Source: Chimonanthus salicifolius
Lineage: Eukaryota; Streptophyta; Magnoliopsida; Laurales; Calycanthaceae
Length of the DNA: 64,000 bases
NCBI GenBank assembly: GCA_013350335.1
Contig: CM023534.1
Location: 25,935,302-25,999,301, forward strand
Direction: 5' to 3'
In this document: positions 11,301 through 23,674 of the stretch, one piece after another
Layout of the letters: each line of letters starts with the position of its first letter
How positions within the stretch are numbered: the first letter of the stretch is position 1
The notes under the pieces: generated by a model
The model's input: only the letters and a program-made list of their open reading frames with translations
Database searches by the model: none
What the model was told of the DNA's origin: nothing
Position numbers and translations under genes: made by a program

Positions 11301-11611
11301 TTAAATCAAGTCTTAATTTCAAAATTTCAAACTTTAATTTAGATTAAAATAAAATATCTAGTTCATTGTGTTCAGTTTGATAAAAAAATTGAAGTTAAAA
11401 AAAAAAATGGCCTTGAAGTATGATGGCCTCAAAAGAAATAAACGGGCTCTTATCGGGCCGTAGACTGTCCGTAAACCCGATCGAGCCGGGTTGGGCTCAA
11501 GACTAATCAGATCATGTATTTTTGAACCGGGCCGCGGATAGTCCGATTTTGCTTTCGGGTAGGGTCGGATCCTGTCGGGCCGGGTTGGATCAGAGTCCTA
11601 TTACAGGCCTA
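8317..11611 (+). mobile_element. Non-autonomous hAT element 2
   Basis: A 3295-bp element. The left end is TAGGGGTGTAAACGG and the right end read inward is TAGGCCTGTAATAGG. The flanks are an 8-bp duplication with one mismatch (GTTAAAAC at 8309-8316, GTTACAAC at 11612-11619). Subterminal GGGCCG and GACTGTCCG words match element 1. It has a CT-rich leader (about 8490-8780) and the same 3' exon-like segment (10783-10860). No transposase domain is seen. An exon-like stretch at 9624-9740 may be captured host sequence. Confidence 0.85.
9624..9740 (+). other. Exon-like stretch in hAT element 2
   Basis: A pyrimidine-rich tract with an acceptor (CCTCCTCCCCAATGCAG) precedes 38 open codons that end at TGA. 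The translation includes RSSPIVQVLANTDIVANYRF. The PIVQVL...YRF pattern is weakly like the N-terminal domain of replication protein A large subunit (VVQVLD...RYR). I regard that as a hint only. The stretch could also be chance or transposon sequence. Confidence 0.25.
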
Positions 11612-11619
11612 GTTACAAC

Positions 11620-12492
11620 ATTAATATTATTCTATTTTTGTTGTTGGCATTTCCTTTTTTTTCTTTCTCTAGGTATTGAAGTTTATGATTTTTTCTATGA
11701 GATGAACATGCTAGTATTATTTATAATTTTTGAGATTGAGTTAAGAGTTTGATTGACATGTTTAAGATTTGATTTTTCTTGAGTTCCTTTCTTTTTCTTT
11801 TTATCAATAAGGTAGCTTGATTTTGTTGAATTGAAATCTATTTGTTAATGTGAGTGTTCTATGCACTACTTTAGTCTTGTCAATTTGTAATAGGACAGCC
11901 ATTCTAATATGAGACTTTTTGGTTAGGAGACACGGATTTAAAAAATTTATGCAAAAAGTCTATTTTACCCTTCATTCTTCTGTATCCCCTTTAAAAAAAG
12001 AAACACCAGAGTGATGCACCTGTGAAGTGAACTGAGTAGTGCACCTATGCTTTGCACCTATCATTCTGAAATAGATGGGTGGGTTGCCTTACTCGGATCC
12101 TATGCAATATTACCGATTGGGTTTGCTCTCAGTCGCGTCAACGTGGGTCAGACTCAGAGGGCCGGTTCCTATCATCGCCAAGCGACATATGCCACTTAGC
12201 CGACTTGAGGAGGGCAGCGCTGCTACGATTTGTGCAGATGAAAGAGGAGACTACATATTTATTAGATTCATTTTCCTAGAAAACAAACCAAGGAGCTTGT
12301 GGAGAAAAATACATAAAACAGTAATCAGGCTGGCAAGAAATTATCCCCCAAAGGTTTTGGTATTTTACTAATGATTACATGATTTACAAGATGAATATCA
12401 CCACATACACTTGAAACTTACTCACCTCTTACAAAATGATGGAGGATCTCCAGCAGTGAAGCAAGTGGTCGAGTAGCTTCTGGACTAAGAAA
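11620..12492. other. Region without a supported gene
   Basis: An open frame at 12075-12371 matches no family I recognise. A short minus-strand segment (12426-12479) is bounded by splice-like AG and GTGAGT signals but is too short to call. Confidence 0.4.
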
Positions 12493-12497
12493 TCAAG

Positions 12498-15377
12498 TGT
12501 AGCACCCCTCCTTCTCCACCTATTTATCAGAGTGATTAATTGATAATAATTAATAACGGTACGAGAGGGGAGAGTGCCACGACACGATTCAAGTCAGAAT
12601 CCCAAGATTCGACCCTCGACTGGCCCAACTAGTGCGTGCACATGTATAATTGGCAACACACTAACTTACATTTGCAGAATTATATACATTCACTTGATAA
12701 AACAAGATATAACCATCATTAATCCAAAACAAAGCAATATCATTATCCCACTGAAATTTATTTCTCAAATAAAAGGTTCAATACAATATCTCAAATAACT
12801 CAATCCTACGTAATGGTTTATTCTCTAATGATTTAAAATGACAAGACTCCACGGAATCCTCCGTCTTGTCTCCATCCTCATCTATGCCTAATTGTTGCTT
12901 GGTCCAGCTTCATCACCTTTCTCCCTTCCTGTATTAGTTTCTAAAAGAAGAGAGTATTGTGGGCTTAGTCAACGCCCAATAGGAATTCCCATCGAAGTGG
13001 GTACCAACATGTGATATATATAAAATCGGGGGAAAACATGTATAAGCTATTCATAACATATAATTAAATTGAAAATCATCCCCATCCCATATTTCAAAAT
13101 CAGTTCATATCTCATATTTGTAAAGCATTTAAAACAACTTTATAATCATTTTATAAATTAAATCATAATCATAATACTTTCAATAACTCATCAAATCAAT
13201 GTGATGCAAATGCCATGGTTCATGAATTGATGCAAATCCCCTCTCATGCCCATTTCAGGTTAGAATTTAACATCTCCTAACCTTTGACTCAACTATTTTC
13301 ATCCCACATAAGATGCATGCTCTTCATGTCTATGCATCGATAAATCATATAAAACATGCATTGAAATTAAATACTAACTCCACATACATAATAATCATGT
13401 GATACTTCAAGAAAGTAGGAAAACCTACTTGATAAATAAGATTCCGCGAAGGAGTGATTATGGGGTACGTACAACTCCTAGATCACTCTCCGATCCTCTG
13501 GTTGTGTCATCAATCAAAACAAACCGTACAATCAATTCGTGTTCATGTTTTCTAATATCATAGTTTATTCATTTCGTTAATCTTCCATTTAGTGTCTCCT
13601 TAAATCTAAGTTCTTGTCCAAACCAACACTATGGTCTAAGAACTTCATTCATCAGTTTGGAACTTCTGAAGCTTGTTCTGAAGCTTCGGATCATCAGAGT
13701 CTCCTTCGAATCATTCCGAAGTACACTTGTTTACTGGTCTAGTCAGAACTTGCCTTCGGTACTTTCGAATCAAGTTCCGAGGGTTCGGCACTTCAGGTCC
13801 TCTCTCGGTACCTCCGAGAGACTTACTGGTTTCGGTTTAAACAACACAGTGCTCGGAACTTGGCCTTGGTACTTCTGAGCCATGTTCCGAGACTTCGGAC
13901 CTACAACTATTCCCTCGGTACTTCCGAGGCTTATAGATTTTATTTATGTATCTCATTGCTCGGAACTTGGCCTCGGTACTTCCGAGCCATGTTTCAAGAC
14001 TTCAGAACTACTAACCCTTTCTCGGTACTTCCAAGAGAATTACCGATTTCATTCATACATTGTTATGCTTGAAACTTACCTTTGGTACTTCCGAATCAAG
14101 TTCCAAGGGTTCAAGGCTTCAAATCCTTTCTCGGTACTTCCGAGAGACTATAATTTCCAATACTGTGTTTCAGTGCTCAGAACTTGGCCTCGGTACTTCC
14201 GAGCCAAGTTCCGAGAGTTCGGAACTACAAATCCTCTCTCGGTACTTCCGAGAGAGTCACTGATTTTATTCATGTTACCGTGCTCGGTACTTGGCCTCGG
14301 TACTTCTAAGACAGGTTCCGAGTCTTCGGTTCTCACATAGACTTAATCAATTTCACAAGTCTGTTTAAGTGTTCTCCGACTTTATCGTTTCTTCGAAACG
14401 TGGCCTCTGAATGTCCGAGCCAGGTTCCAAGACTTACTATCTTCTGAGGGTTCTTGAAAGATCATTGTTCCCTCAGATGTTCCAAGACAGGTTCCAAAGC
14501 CTGTCTTCTTCAAACAACCACTCTGCAGAAACTACAGAGTACGAATTGAATTCTCTGAACTCGGGATTCACATAGGGGTAGGGTATTTGACCCATTCTTT
14601 AAATCTAACACATTGAATTTATTCCCTACGTGAGTACTCACGTTCTTAGGGATTAATGTTCATAGTTTAACATGCATTTTCACAGATTTCAACCCTATTC
14701 CTGAATTGGGGAGAATACCCGACAATTCTAGAATCGGGTCCTATTTTCATCCCATTAATCCAAATTCGTCCAGGGTTGATTCTAAATCACCCTAGACTTT
14801 AATTTAAATCTAATTATTCAATTAAGAAATCGAACCAACCTTAAACGATGCTTTCCGTAATCCTCTTCCTCTTTCCTTCTTCGTCTTTCCTTCTTTTCCT
14901 TTCATTCTTAGCTTCCATAGTAGGGAGATAGGATTCTCAGTGGGGAAGATGAAGAATGGGGTATTGCTGTGTGAATGGAATAGTGAGAGGAACACTTCCG
15001 TGCGCATGGAATAGAGGGAAGTAGGAACTGTCGTGTGCACGATATGGAAGTATCGTGCGCACAAAACAAATGGGATAACATTGTGCGTGCAATGGAAGTG
15101 GAACCACTTCCACCGTGTGTGACTTAGTCAAATACAATGGTGGCTTTTCTCATTTCCCTTTTTACCCTTAAGCCATTATTGTATGCCATCTGAGTCCCTG
15201 CTATGTGGCGTGACGCCACATCACCGATTCCGATTAAATTAATTTCATAGTTTAATTCCTCTTAATTTCTCCATTAAATTCACCACATCTCTCTTAATCA
15301 ATTGATTAATTCACATTAATCTCAATTAATTAATACAAATTAAATTTTAATAATTTCTAAAATTTTGAGGTGTCACA
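12498..15377. mobile_element. Solo LTR, 2.9 kb, with 5-bp target duplication
   Basis: It starts TGTAGCACCCCTCC and ends GAGGTGTCACA, with the exact 5-bp duplication TCAAG on both sides (12493-12497 and 15378-15382). There are no internal retroviral genes and no second LTR, so it is a solo LTR left by recombination. A related LTR begins at 63629: both carry a motif close to TTGGCCCAAC about 110-120 bp inside the 5' end. The centre holds a 108-bp tandem array. A gypsy origin is inferred from the length and the CACCCC terminus. Confidence 0.85.
13635..14420. repeat. Tandem array, 108-bp unit
   Basis: The word GCTCGGAACTTGG or a close variant starts at 13851, 13959, 14067 and 14175, an exact 108-bp step, and at 14282. 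Degenerate units extend to about 13635 and 14420. Each unit carries TCGGTACTTCCGAG, a near-palindrome, twice. As 108 is a multiple of three, long open frames result; I do not read them as genes. Confidence 0.85.
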
Positions 15378-15450
15378 TCAAGAACATGTTTCATCCACTG
15401 CAAACATGCTTCTACAATTCCTTCAACCTCATCTTTGATCCTAATCCTCT

Positions 15451-15611
15451 TGTGTGTTGAATGTAATTAGAATTAGGATTTAGTTTATCTCTTATTAAGA
15501 GATATATTTGGTTTAGATTTACAGTTTGACTAAAATAGGCCTAGGGTCGGCTAATGCTATATATGTATGTGTAATATGTCTTAATGAAATATAAATTGTT
15601 CCTTTCTAACA
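15451..15611 (+). mobile_element. Copia-type LTR (element 1, 5' end)
   Basis: A short LTR starting TGTGTTGAATG and ending CTAACA, directly followed by the Met-tRNA primer site TGGTATCAACC (15612-15622). The leader that follows is cut by the gypsy element at 15924 and resumes at 27126. No matching 3' LTR was found. Confidence 0.55.
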
Positions 15612-15923
15612 TGGTATCAACCAAACCACATTCCTGACTAGAGAGAAAACCACCGATCAAGAGTTCCTCTTTTCTCCCATTGCCCGAGGAATCTCGTTGG
15701 CAGAGGGAGGGGACATGTAAGAGAAGATTGTGTTCTTCCTTTTTTGTTTAGTTGATCGTCCTCTTACTGTTTTCTTGCTCCTCGTCTTCTTCTTTGTGAG
15801 CTGTGTTTGCCAGCCTATGACTATTTGAATGTGGTCTCGTCCAGATTTACAACACCTTCTTCCTTCGATCCAAGAACCCAGATCTGTTTGCTTGCTTTCC
15901 CCGCTCTCTGTTGCCCTTGCTTC
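15612..15923 (+). mobile_element. Leader of copia element 1, first part
   Basis: CT-rich untranslated leader after the primer binding site. It ends at the target duplication GCTTC (15919-15923) of the gypsy insertion. Confidence 0.5.
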
Positions 15924-18900
15924 TGTAACGCCTCGGATTTTCAATTAATTATTTTATATGAAAATTATCCTTTTGAATTGTGAACATTAGTCATAGATCT
16001 TATATGGATAAAGAGTTGGGTCATGGCCCAATTAGGACCCAACGGTTTTGGAATTGGTTTCAATATTAATTAAGTGGTTGAATTAATTTAGTAATGCATT
16101 ATGTTCAAAATTAAATAAAAGATTATGCATGGCCGTGTATGGGATAAGATTGGCCAACTGTGAGATTTATTTACTTATGTGATGCACATAAGAGCAATTC
16201 TAAAAAGGTGTTCTTTCTTGGATTGGAATAATAGTAGGGTAATTTCTAAATTAAAATGGGCACATGTTATATTTTATTTAGAACTCTCCAAAGAGAGAAA
16301 TACAAGGGGTGCACGGCATAGGTGTTTGTTTAGCTATAGCACATTCCAAATATGGGAAGGTCGGCCATTCAAATTTAGATACAAGGAAGGGGCGCACGGC
16401 CTAAGAGGGGGAGTAGCTATCTTAAACACTTCCTAAATATGGACCAAGGAAAGATTATAAAAGGAGAGAAGGACTAGGGGCGCATGGTTTACACACCATA
16501 TCCGCATTTTATCTCTCCCTTTCTCTCTTAATCTCTCACTCACAGCAAGAACAAGAGGAAGAAAAGGCAGCAACAAGAAGGTGACCACGACTTGAGAAAG
16601 ATCAAGAAGAAGAAGAAAGAAGCTAAGGAAAGAAGAAAGATTGGAAGAGCAAGAACTGGTTAGTATATTATTTGATAAATATGTTTTGAAATAAAGAACC
16701 ATAGGGTTCGGCCATGGTGTGTGGCCGAACCCCATGGAATAAGATGGGGTGATGTTTTGATGATTTTAATGGAAAGAAAGAATCATAGGGTTCGGCCATA
16801 GTGCATGGCTGAGCCCCATGGAAAGCTTTGATTTATTTTATTGGGTTTTTAAGAATGAAAACCATGGAGATTGTTAAATAAGTATATTATGAGGGGATTA
16901 AATGGAAGATCCATGATTGTTAATTTTAAAGAGAGGATCTTGAACCATAGGGTTCGGCCATGGAGTATGGCCGAACCCCATGGAGTTGTGTAGGTATTAT
17001 TGATGAATTTTAATGAACTAAATTAATGGTCAAGATCATGAACCATAGGGTTCGGCCATGGTGTATGGTCGAACCCCATGGGGTTGTTTTGGAATGGAAG
17101 ATGGATTTTTGGTTGCTAAATTTGGAAAGCATCCAATTATGGAAAGATGGTTTCTAATTTTGGAAACTATCTAATAATGGAAATGTGGAGTTTATTTATG
17201 GAAACCTTCTAATAATGGAAGGTGGAGTTTAATTATGGAAACCTTCCAATTATGGAAACGTGGAGATTATTTATGGAAGAAGGTTGCTAAAATTAGAAGC
17301 TACCTAATTATGGACCTTAGACTAAAATGGAAGTGTGGAGTTTAATTATGGAAACCTTCCAATTATGGAAAGGTGGAGATTATTTATGGAAACTTAGGCA
17401 TCATGGGTTCGGCCATGTGTATGGCCAAACCCCATGAATCAAATTTATGGTTTATGTTTAATGAGTTATGATTTTTAATGTTTGCAAGGATCAGATTATT
17501 GGTTAGGTAAACCATGGTTGGCAAAATTGTAAGTACATGCCAAAGTGGAAGATCATGGGTTCGGCCATGGTGTATGGCCGAACCCCATGAGGTTTATTTT
17601 ATGGATGTGATTAGTTAATGAATTAATACAAGATCTAATTATGATAGATTTAAATGAATGAGGGAATCAATGGCAATCTTGTAAATATATGGAAATATTG
17701 GACACCATGGCCGAATCCCATGAATTATTTATGGGACTATGTGTTTGGATTAAAAGAAATATGTATGGATTATTTGGAACCTAAGCAAGGAAAAAGGACT
17801 ATGGTTATGAACATTGGCATAATTGTAATTAACTAAAGATTAGACCGTGGGTTCGGCCATGGTGTATGGCCGAACCCCATGGGGATTGGTTTATAGACTT
17901 AAAAGTTGTAAATCAAGTGGGACTTGGTTTTGATTGGTTATTATAGTATAAGGAAACGGGATCTCACAAGCGGTGCGCGATTGGTGATCGATTCTTGGAC
18001 GGAAGCGCAAGGACTTGTGAGCGGTCTTTAGTAGGATTTCACCTCTTTGAAACCATGACATTATGTACATTTGTTTTATCTTATTTTGATGAAATTATGT
18101 TTTAAAGGATATGTTTTATATTGAATTTTAAATGCTATGTTTATTTGTATAAATAGCATGCGTTGGATATGTTTCAAAGGTGATTTTAAATGCTATGTTT
18201 ATTTGTATAAATAGCATGTGTTGGATATCTTTCAAAGGTGATTTTAAATGCTATGTTTATGTTATAAAATAGCATGTATTTCATTGGCATCTCATACATG
18301 GCATGGGGTGGAGGATTTGTAACCGGAGGGGTCACACTCCGTCGGGGCGTCCGAAAAACCTATGTGCGGTACCTTGATGTGATTTCCATCAAGAAGATTT
18401 CGGAGGGTCCACACTCCGTCGGGGCGTCCGAAAGACCTATGTGGTGGGTACTTTTATGTACATATGATGGGTGGGACTCATTGCATTTGTCATCATTGCA
18501 TGGCATGGATTTGCATGGTTTTGGATATTATGTTATAATATATGTTTTGTACTAACCATGTGTTAGGCGTAACTGGAATACCTACTGGGCGCGTTGTTCT
18601 AACGCCCTACTTCTACCCTAGTTGATGTTACAGGAAATCAGGGGAACGATGAACGCAAGAAGGGCCAGGCATAGGAGCTTGGAAGACTTATTTTATTATT
18701 ATTTTTAATAAAAGTTACTCATGGACTTGTATTTGAGTATCTAGATTTCGGAATGTAATAACTTAGATGGATGGATGTTAATTTTGATAATTATGGTATT
18801 TGAATGATGATTAAGGACTTGACGTATTTTACTATCTGAATGGAATAGAACTTGGTTCTATTATGATTCTGCAAATTGATGTTATGATTCCGTAGGTTAT

Positions 18901-19115
18901 AATTTTTATTCCGCAAGTTGATATTGCTATGTGTGAACCATTTTCGTGGACTTGATCCATACACACATAGGGTTGGCCAGTTAAGGGTCGGACTTTGGAA
19001 GTTCGGACTTAGCTCGCGTTGTGACGTCCTGCGCTCTATCACTCTACTCTGTTATAAAAAAAAATAGACTCTGAATTTACGGGAAGAAGCGAGTGAAAAA
19101 TGGTGGGGCGTTACA
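15924..19115 (+). repeat. 5' LTR of the Del/Tekay-type element
   Basis: The 3192-bp LTR runs from TGTAACGCCTCGG to GGGGCGTTACA. It contains hairpin motifs (16699-17882), runs of GGAAACCTTCTAATTATGG-like repeats (about 17100-17400), repeats of about 59 bp with TGTATAAATAGCATG (18110-18270, a possible TATA region) and a repeated CACTCCGTCGGGGCGTCCG block (18330-18450). Related copies are at 23925-27125 and 51705-54987. Confidence 0.9.
16699..17882. repeat. Dispersed hairpin motifs within the LTR
   Basis: Roughly seven copies of a near-palindrome of about 38 bp. Each has the arms GGGTTCGGCCAT and ATGGCCGAACCC around a 3-5 base loop, for example at 16699-16736, 16944-16982, 17042-17081, 17402-17438 and 17554-17588. 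The same set occurs in the 3' LTR and in the solo LTR at 51705-54987. Confidence 0.85.
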
Positions 19116-19387
19116 GTTGGTATCAGAGCGAACCCGAAACATTAAATCTCTCGGAGTAAATTAATCTGGTCTCGTGCATTAATTTACTTCGGTAGACTCA
19201 GATTGATGATAACAAAGGAAGTACAGTCAAAATAATCGGATTATCAAACGTAGCAACATAGGATGTATTTCCCTCGAGAAGAAAGCAAAAATCAAGAGTA
19301 CTTATTTGGAAATTTTCCCCAAAGGTAGAAAATACAAATTTTATTATGGAAACTAAGTCTTGATATTTCTCAATGGCTTAGGGAAAA

Positions 19388-20202
19388 ATGGCTCCAAGGG
19401 GAAGGCCAAGGAGAAATACCCGACAAAACCCAAATGGGGGTGATGAGAAGGAACGACAATCTCATCATGAGCAAGAACGACAATCTCATCATGAGGAGGA
19501 ACAACAATCTCATCAGGAAGAGGAACAACAACAATCCCACCAAGAGGAAGAGCAACAAAGCAGTGTGAACATACCAGTGGTACCTCATGAATTGCAGAAT
19601 CTGGTTCAACGGTGGTTACTTCAGTGCTCCAACAGCACCTGAATGAGAATGGAACCACCAAGGAAAACAATGACAGGAGCATGGTCAGGGACTTCCAACA
19701 ACAATGCCCTCCTTACTTCAAAGGGAGAGAAGAGGCTGTCGGAGCGGAAAACTAGCTGAAGAAGATTTCACAGATTCTGACTTTATTGAATATCACGAGT
19801 CATGCTAACAAGATTTTACTGGCTACATCACAACTGATTGATGATGCTGGTAAATGGTGGGAGGTGATAGAGAAGCAGTGAGCACTTATTCCGGAAGGGG
19901 AGAGGATTGCCATGACTTGGGAGCAGTTCTCAGCTACATTCCTGGAACATTATTTTCCTGAGGAGGAGAAGGAGAACCAGACACAGGCTTTTCTATCTTT
20001 GGTACAGGGTACCATGACGGTGGCAGAGTGCCACCAGGAATTTCTCAGTCTATCTGTATATGCATTCTATATGGTGGATACAGAGTATCGGAGGGTACGC
20101 AAGTTTGAGCGGGGCCTTCAGCCAAGCATAAGGGCTAAGGTAACTATATTCAAGGTAGCCACAATGGCAGAAGTGGTTAGTAGGGCCACTATAGCAGAGT
20201 AG
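19388..20202 (+). pseudogene. gag: Gag of the Del/Tekay-type element (broken)
   Basis: Gag forms the RNA-packaging particle. The N-terminus starts MAPRGRPRRN and runs into a Gln/His/Glu-rich tract. The retrotransposon gag domain is clear further on (WEQFSATFLEHYFPE, AFLSLVQGTMTVAEC, KFERGLQPSI). In-frame stops and a shift between about 19640 and 19912 break the frame. The zinc knuckle lies downstream at about 20390-20435 (CFHCDQLGHFKREW); its last Cys is replaced by Trp, which would abolish zinc binding. Confidence 0.85.
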
Positions 20203-20523
20203 GAAATGGCTGAGTTGACGCGTTTTAACAATCGCCGAGCTTAGAGTGGGATGGGTACATTTCAGCCCAATAAGAGGTTCTGACCGAACTCTAGCAGACA
20301 CTCACCATCTACTGGGTCAACAGGGGGCTTTCGACCCAATCATCCCTCCCCATCTGCATCAGTCACTCAGGCTCCCAGAGGTGGGAGCAACTGCTTTCAT
20401 TGTGATCAGCTTGGCCATTTTAAGAGGGAATGGCCACAACTCAACAAACCCTCTAATACCAGGGGTTCATCTCGTCCACCAGTTAGGCCAGCTAATTCAT
20501 GTGGAGGCAGGACATTTAATCAG

Positions 20524-20925
20524 GTGGGACGGCCACCTACAGGATCTGGACGGGTATTCACTTTAGGACCTCCAGTAGCAGAGGATCATTCAGTGATTCA
20601 AGGTATGACAGTAGTCATTAGTTCCTACGCCTTTGCATTATTTGATTCGGGAGCATCTCACTTTTTCATATCTGTTGCATTTATAACTGCTACTGCTACA
20701 TTGGTACAAAAACTGTCCACATCGTTCACTATTGTATCCCCCGTTGGAGACACATCATTGGGACTTATATGCACAGCAGTGAATACTGAAGTTGCTGGAC
20801 TCAGATTTGAGTTCAATTATTTGGTACTTGATATGTCAGAATATGATATTATTTTCGGCATGTATTGGCTGGTTAGCTTTAAGGCCAACATTGATTGTTA
20901 TCGTCGTAGAGTGACATTTTGGTAG
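20524..20925 (+). pseudogene. Aspartic protease of the Del/Tekay-type element
   Basis: The active-site motif is LFDSGASHFFIS (codons from 20638), a close match to the DSGATHSFIS form of gypsy proteases, followed by the conserved DMSEYDIIFGMYWL region, where the usual Gly-Met-Asp-Trp is changed. The frame ends at a stop just before the RT domain (20923-20925), so RT would not be made as part of this polyprotein. Confidence 0.8.
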
Positions 20926-20943
20926 CCCGAGGGAAAACAACAT

Positions 20944-22440
20944 GTGGTGCGTGCTGATAAACAAAGCAGACTGCATGAAGGGTTAAATCATCTGGTATTG
21001 AACATTATCAGAATCAACAAGGCACCAGTGGTGGAACTTCCGGAAATAATAAGGGACTATGCGGACATTTTTCCAAAGGAACTCCCTGATTTGCCTCCCA
21101 TGCAGGAGATCAATTTTGAAATCAAGCTGTACCCTGGCACTGCACCAGTGTCATTACCACATTACCGGATGTCACCAGCAGAGATGTCCGACTTAAAGAA
21201 GCAAATTGATGAACTGTTCAGACTGGAGTGCATTCGGAACAGTACATCGGCTTGGGGAGCTCTGGTTTTATTTGTAAAGAAGAAGGAGGGTTCATTTCGT
21301 ATGTGTGTGGATTACCGAAAACTGAACCAGCTGACAGTCAGAAACAAGTACCCTCTACCCAGGATCGATGATTTATTTGATCAACTTAAAGGTTCCAGTC
21401 ATTTTTCTAAGATTGACTTGATGTCCGGATATCACCAAATCTGGGTTAGGGAGGAGGACATAGAGAAGACAGCTTTCAAAACGCGATATGGACTATATGA
21501 GTTTGTAGTCATGCCGTTTGGACTCACCAATGCAACAGCTGTGTTTATGGATTTAATGAACATGATCTTCCGTCCTTACTTGGACCAATTTGTTATTGTA
21601 TTTATTGATGATATTTTGATTTACTCCAAAACTCAGGAAGAACATACTGAGCACCTGAGAATAGTTCTGGACACTTTGAGGAAGAACAAACTATATGCTA
21701 AAGCTAGTAAATGTGAATTTTGGCTATCTGAGGTCAACTTTTTGGGACATGTTATATCAGAAGAAGGTATAGCTGTGGACCCGGCTAAGATAGCGGCAGA
21801 AAGAGATTGGAAAGGGCCAAAGAATGTAACTGAGATCTGTAGCTTTTTGGGATTGGCTGGTTATTATAGGAAATTTATCATGGACTTCTCAAAAATTGCA
21901 TCTCCACTTACTCGACTCACTCAGAAAGGAGTCAAATATGAATGGTCAGATTTGTGTAATCGGAGGTTTGAAGAGCTGAAGAAGAGACTTACCACTGCTC
22001 CTATCCTAATTTTGCCGGAAAGAGGCAAGTGTTATGAGGTACAATGCAATGCTTCAGGAGAGGGACTGGGGTGTACACTCAGTCAAAGTAATCGTGTGGT
22101 GGCATACGGATCAAGACAGTTGAAAATACATGAACGTCTCTATCCTATGCACGATCTGGAACTAGCCGCAGTGGTCTTCCCTCTCAAAAACTGGAGACAT
22201 TATCTTTATGGCGAGAAATTTGAAGTGTTTTCCCATCATAAGAGCTTGAAGTATTTGTTTGATCAGAAAGAGCTCAACTTGAGGCAGCGCAGATGGATGA
22301 AATATCTGGTGGATTATGAGTTCGCACTTCGTTATCACCCTGGCAAGGCGAACAAGGTGGCAGATGCCCTCAGCCGTTTATCACATGCATCAGTGGCATG
22401 TTTGATCAGGACAGAATGGGAGATGCTGAATACCATTTGA
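20944..22440 (+). CDS. pol: Reverse transcriptase and RNase H of the Del/Tekay-type element
   Basis: A 498-codon open frame copying element RNA into DNA. RT motifs in order are [20 protein letters not shown] (from about residue 118), [22 protein letters not shown] and the catalytic FIDDILIYS (codons from about 21601). RNase H follows: [14 protein letters not shown], where the first catalytic Asp of the usual C-D-A-S is Asn, then HDLELAAV and the end motif [15 protein letters not shown]. It is the least damaged part of the element, but it is separated from protease and integrase by stops. The start given is the first in-frame Met; in a working element it would be read as part of one polyprotein. 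Confidence 0.9.
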   Translation: MVRADKQSRLHEGLNHLVLNIIRINKAPVVELPEIIRDYADIFPKELPDLPPMQEINFEIKLYPGTAPVSLPHYRMSPAEMSDLKKQIDELFRLECIRNSTSAWGALVLFVKKKEGSFRMCVDYRKLNQLTVRNKYPLPRIDDLFDQLKGSSHFSKIDLMSGYHQIWVREEDIEKTAFKTRYGLYEFVVMPFGLTNATAVFMDLMNMIFRPYLDQFVIVFIDDILIYSKTQEEHTEHLRIVLDTLRKNKLYAKASKCEFWLSEVNFLGHVISEEGIAVDPAKIAAERDWKGPKNVTEICSFLGLAGYYRKFIMDFSKIASPLTRLTQKGVKYEWSDLCNRRFEELKKRLTTAPILILPERGKCYEVQCNASGEGLGCTLSQSNRVVAYGSRQLKIHERLYPMHDLELAAVVFPLKNWRHYLYGEKFEVFSHHKSLKYLFDQKELNLRQRRWMKYLVDYEFALRYHPGKANKVADALSRLSHASVACLIRTEWEMLNTI

Positions 22441-22482
22441 AAGTTTAAACTTTACCTCAATAACCATAGGACTATATACAAT

Positions 22483-23674
22483 TTGATCATACGGTCCAAC
22501 ATGGTTACTAAGATTGAACAGGAACAACGGACAGACCTGGAGGTGGAGGAGATTTGGGCCAAGAAGTCTACTGGTGAAATCATACCGGAATGGGAGTTAC
22601 GACCAGGACAGGGTCTTCTATTCCGAGGAAGGATTTATGTACCTAAAAGCTGCAGAAAAGAGTTATTGGTTGAGGCACATCAGACCAAACTCTCTATTCA
22701 TCCGGGCAGTACCAAGATGTATCACGACCTAAAGAGATATTACTGGTGGCACGGATTCAAAAGAGATGTGGCAGAATTTGTAGCACATTGCTTAACTTGT
22801 CAGCAGGTTAAGATGGAACATCAGAAGCCACTAGGGTTACTCAAACCCTTACCAGTGCCGGAATAGAAATGGGAACACATTTCCATGGATTTTGTGACAG
22901 GTCTGCACATTTCATTCCCATTAAGATGACAGACTCATCTGAGACTTTAGGTCGTGGTATATCAAGGATATCATCAGATTGCATGGTATACCTCGGACTA
23001 TTGTGTCCGACAGAGATGGTCGATTCACTGGCAGAGTATGGCAGAGCATGCAGGCAGCCATGGGAACAGATTTATTGATTAGTACAGCGTTCCATCCATA
23101 GACTGATGGACAGTCTGAGAGAACAATACAGACACTGGAGGATATGCTGAGAGCATGTATGCTAGATTTCAAGGGACGATGGGAGGATCACTTGCCGTTG
23201 GTAGAATTTTCATACAATAACAGTTACCAGGTAAGCCTCCAGATGGCTCCATTTGAGGCATTATATGGTAGACCATGTAGGTCACCAGTGTGCTGGACAG
23301 AGGCCGGTGAGCCTGCACTGATTGGACCTGAGTTGGTTGCAGAGACTACAACACAGATACAGTTGATACGACAACATTTATTGACTGCGCAGAGTCGTCA
23401 GAAGAGTTATGCTGACAAGAGAAGGAGGTTCCTTGAATTTGAAGTGGGAGACATGGTGTTCTTAAAAGTCTCATCGCGGAAGGGACACATGAGATTTGGA
23501 AAGAAAGGGAAATTGTCGCCAAGATATGTGGGACCGTTTTCAATCATAAGAAGGATGGGGAACGTGGCTTACCAATTGGCACTCCCATCACAGTTGGCAT
23601 CTTCACACGATGTGTTCCATATATCGATGTTGAGAAAGTATAATCCTGATCCTTCTCACGTGCTGAACGTGTAA
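22483..23674 (+). pseudogene. Integrase of the Del/Tekay-type element (broken)
   Basis: Integrase inserts the DNA copy. The zinc-binding H-H-C-C region is intact ([27 protein letters not shown]), followed by a stop at 22864-22866. The catalytic core then shows SMDFVTG running straight into SAHFIPIKM in another frame, so about 20 codons that normally lie between them are deleted; further stops follow near 23076. The C-terminal part is open from 23144 ([19 protein letters not shown] upstream, then [24 protein letters not shown] and [13 protein letters not shown]). Confidence 0.85.

Noticed and set aside
12075..12371. 98-codon frame near the solo LTR
   Set aside because: No recognisable motif; an overlapping frame is equally open.
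12426..12479. Possible exon of a host gene interrupted by the solo LTR (minus strand)
   Set aside because: AG and GTGAGT signals bound it, but 54 bp with no neighbouring exon is too little. A stop lies in the joined frame next to the target duplication.
13882..14340. 152-codon frame in the 108-bp array
   Set aside because: A repeat unit divisible by three keeps a frame open without selection; three frames are open at once.
19353..19682. 109-codon minus-strand frame opposite gag
   Set aside because: Mirror of the Gln/His/Glu-rich gag tract.
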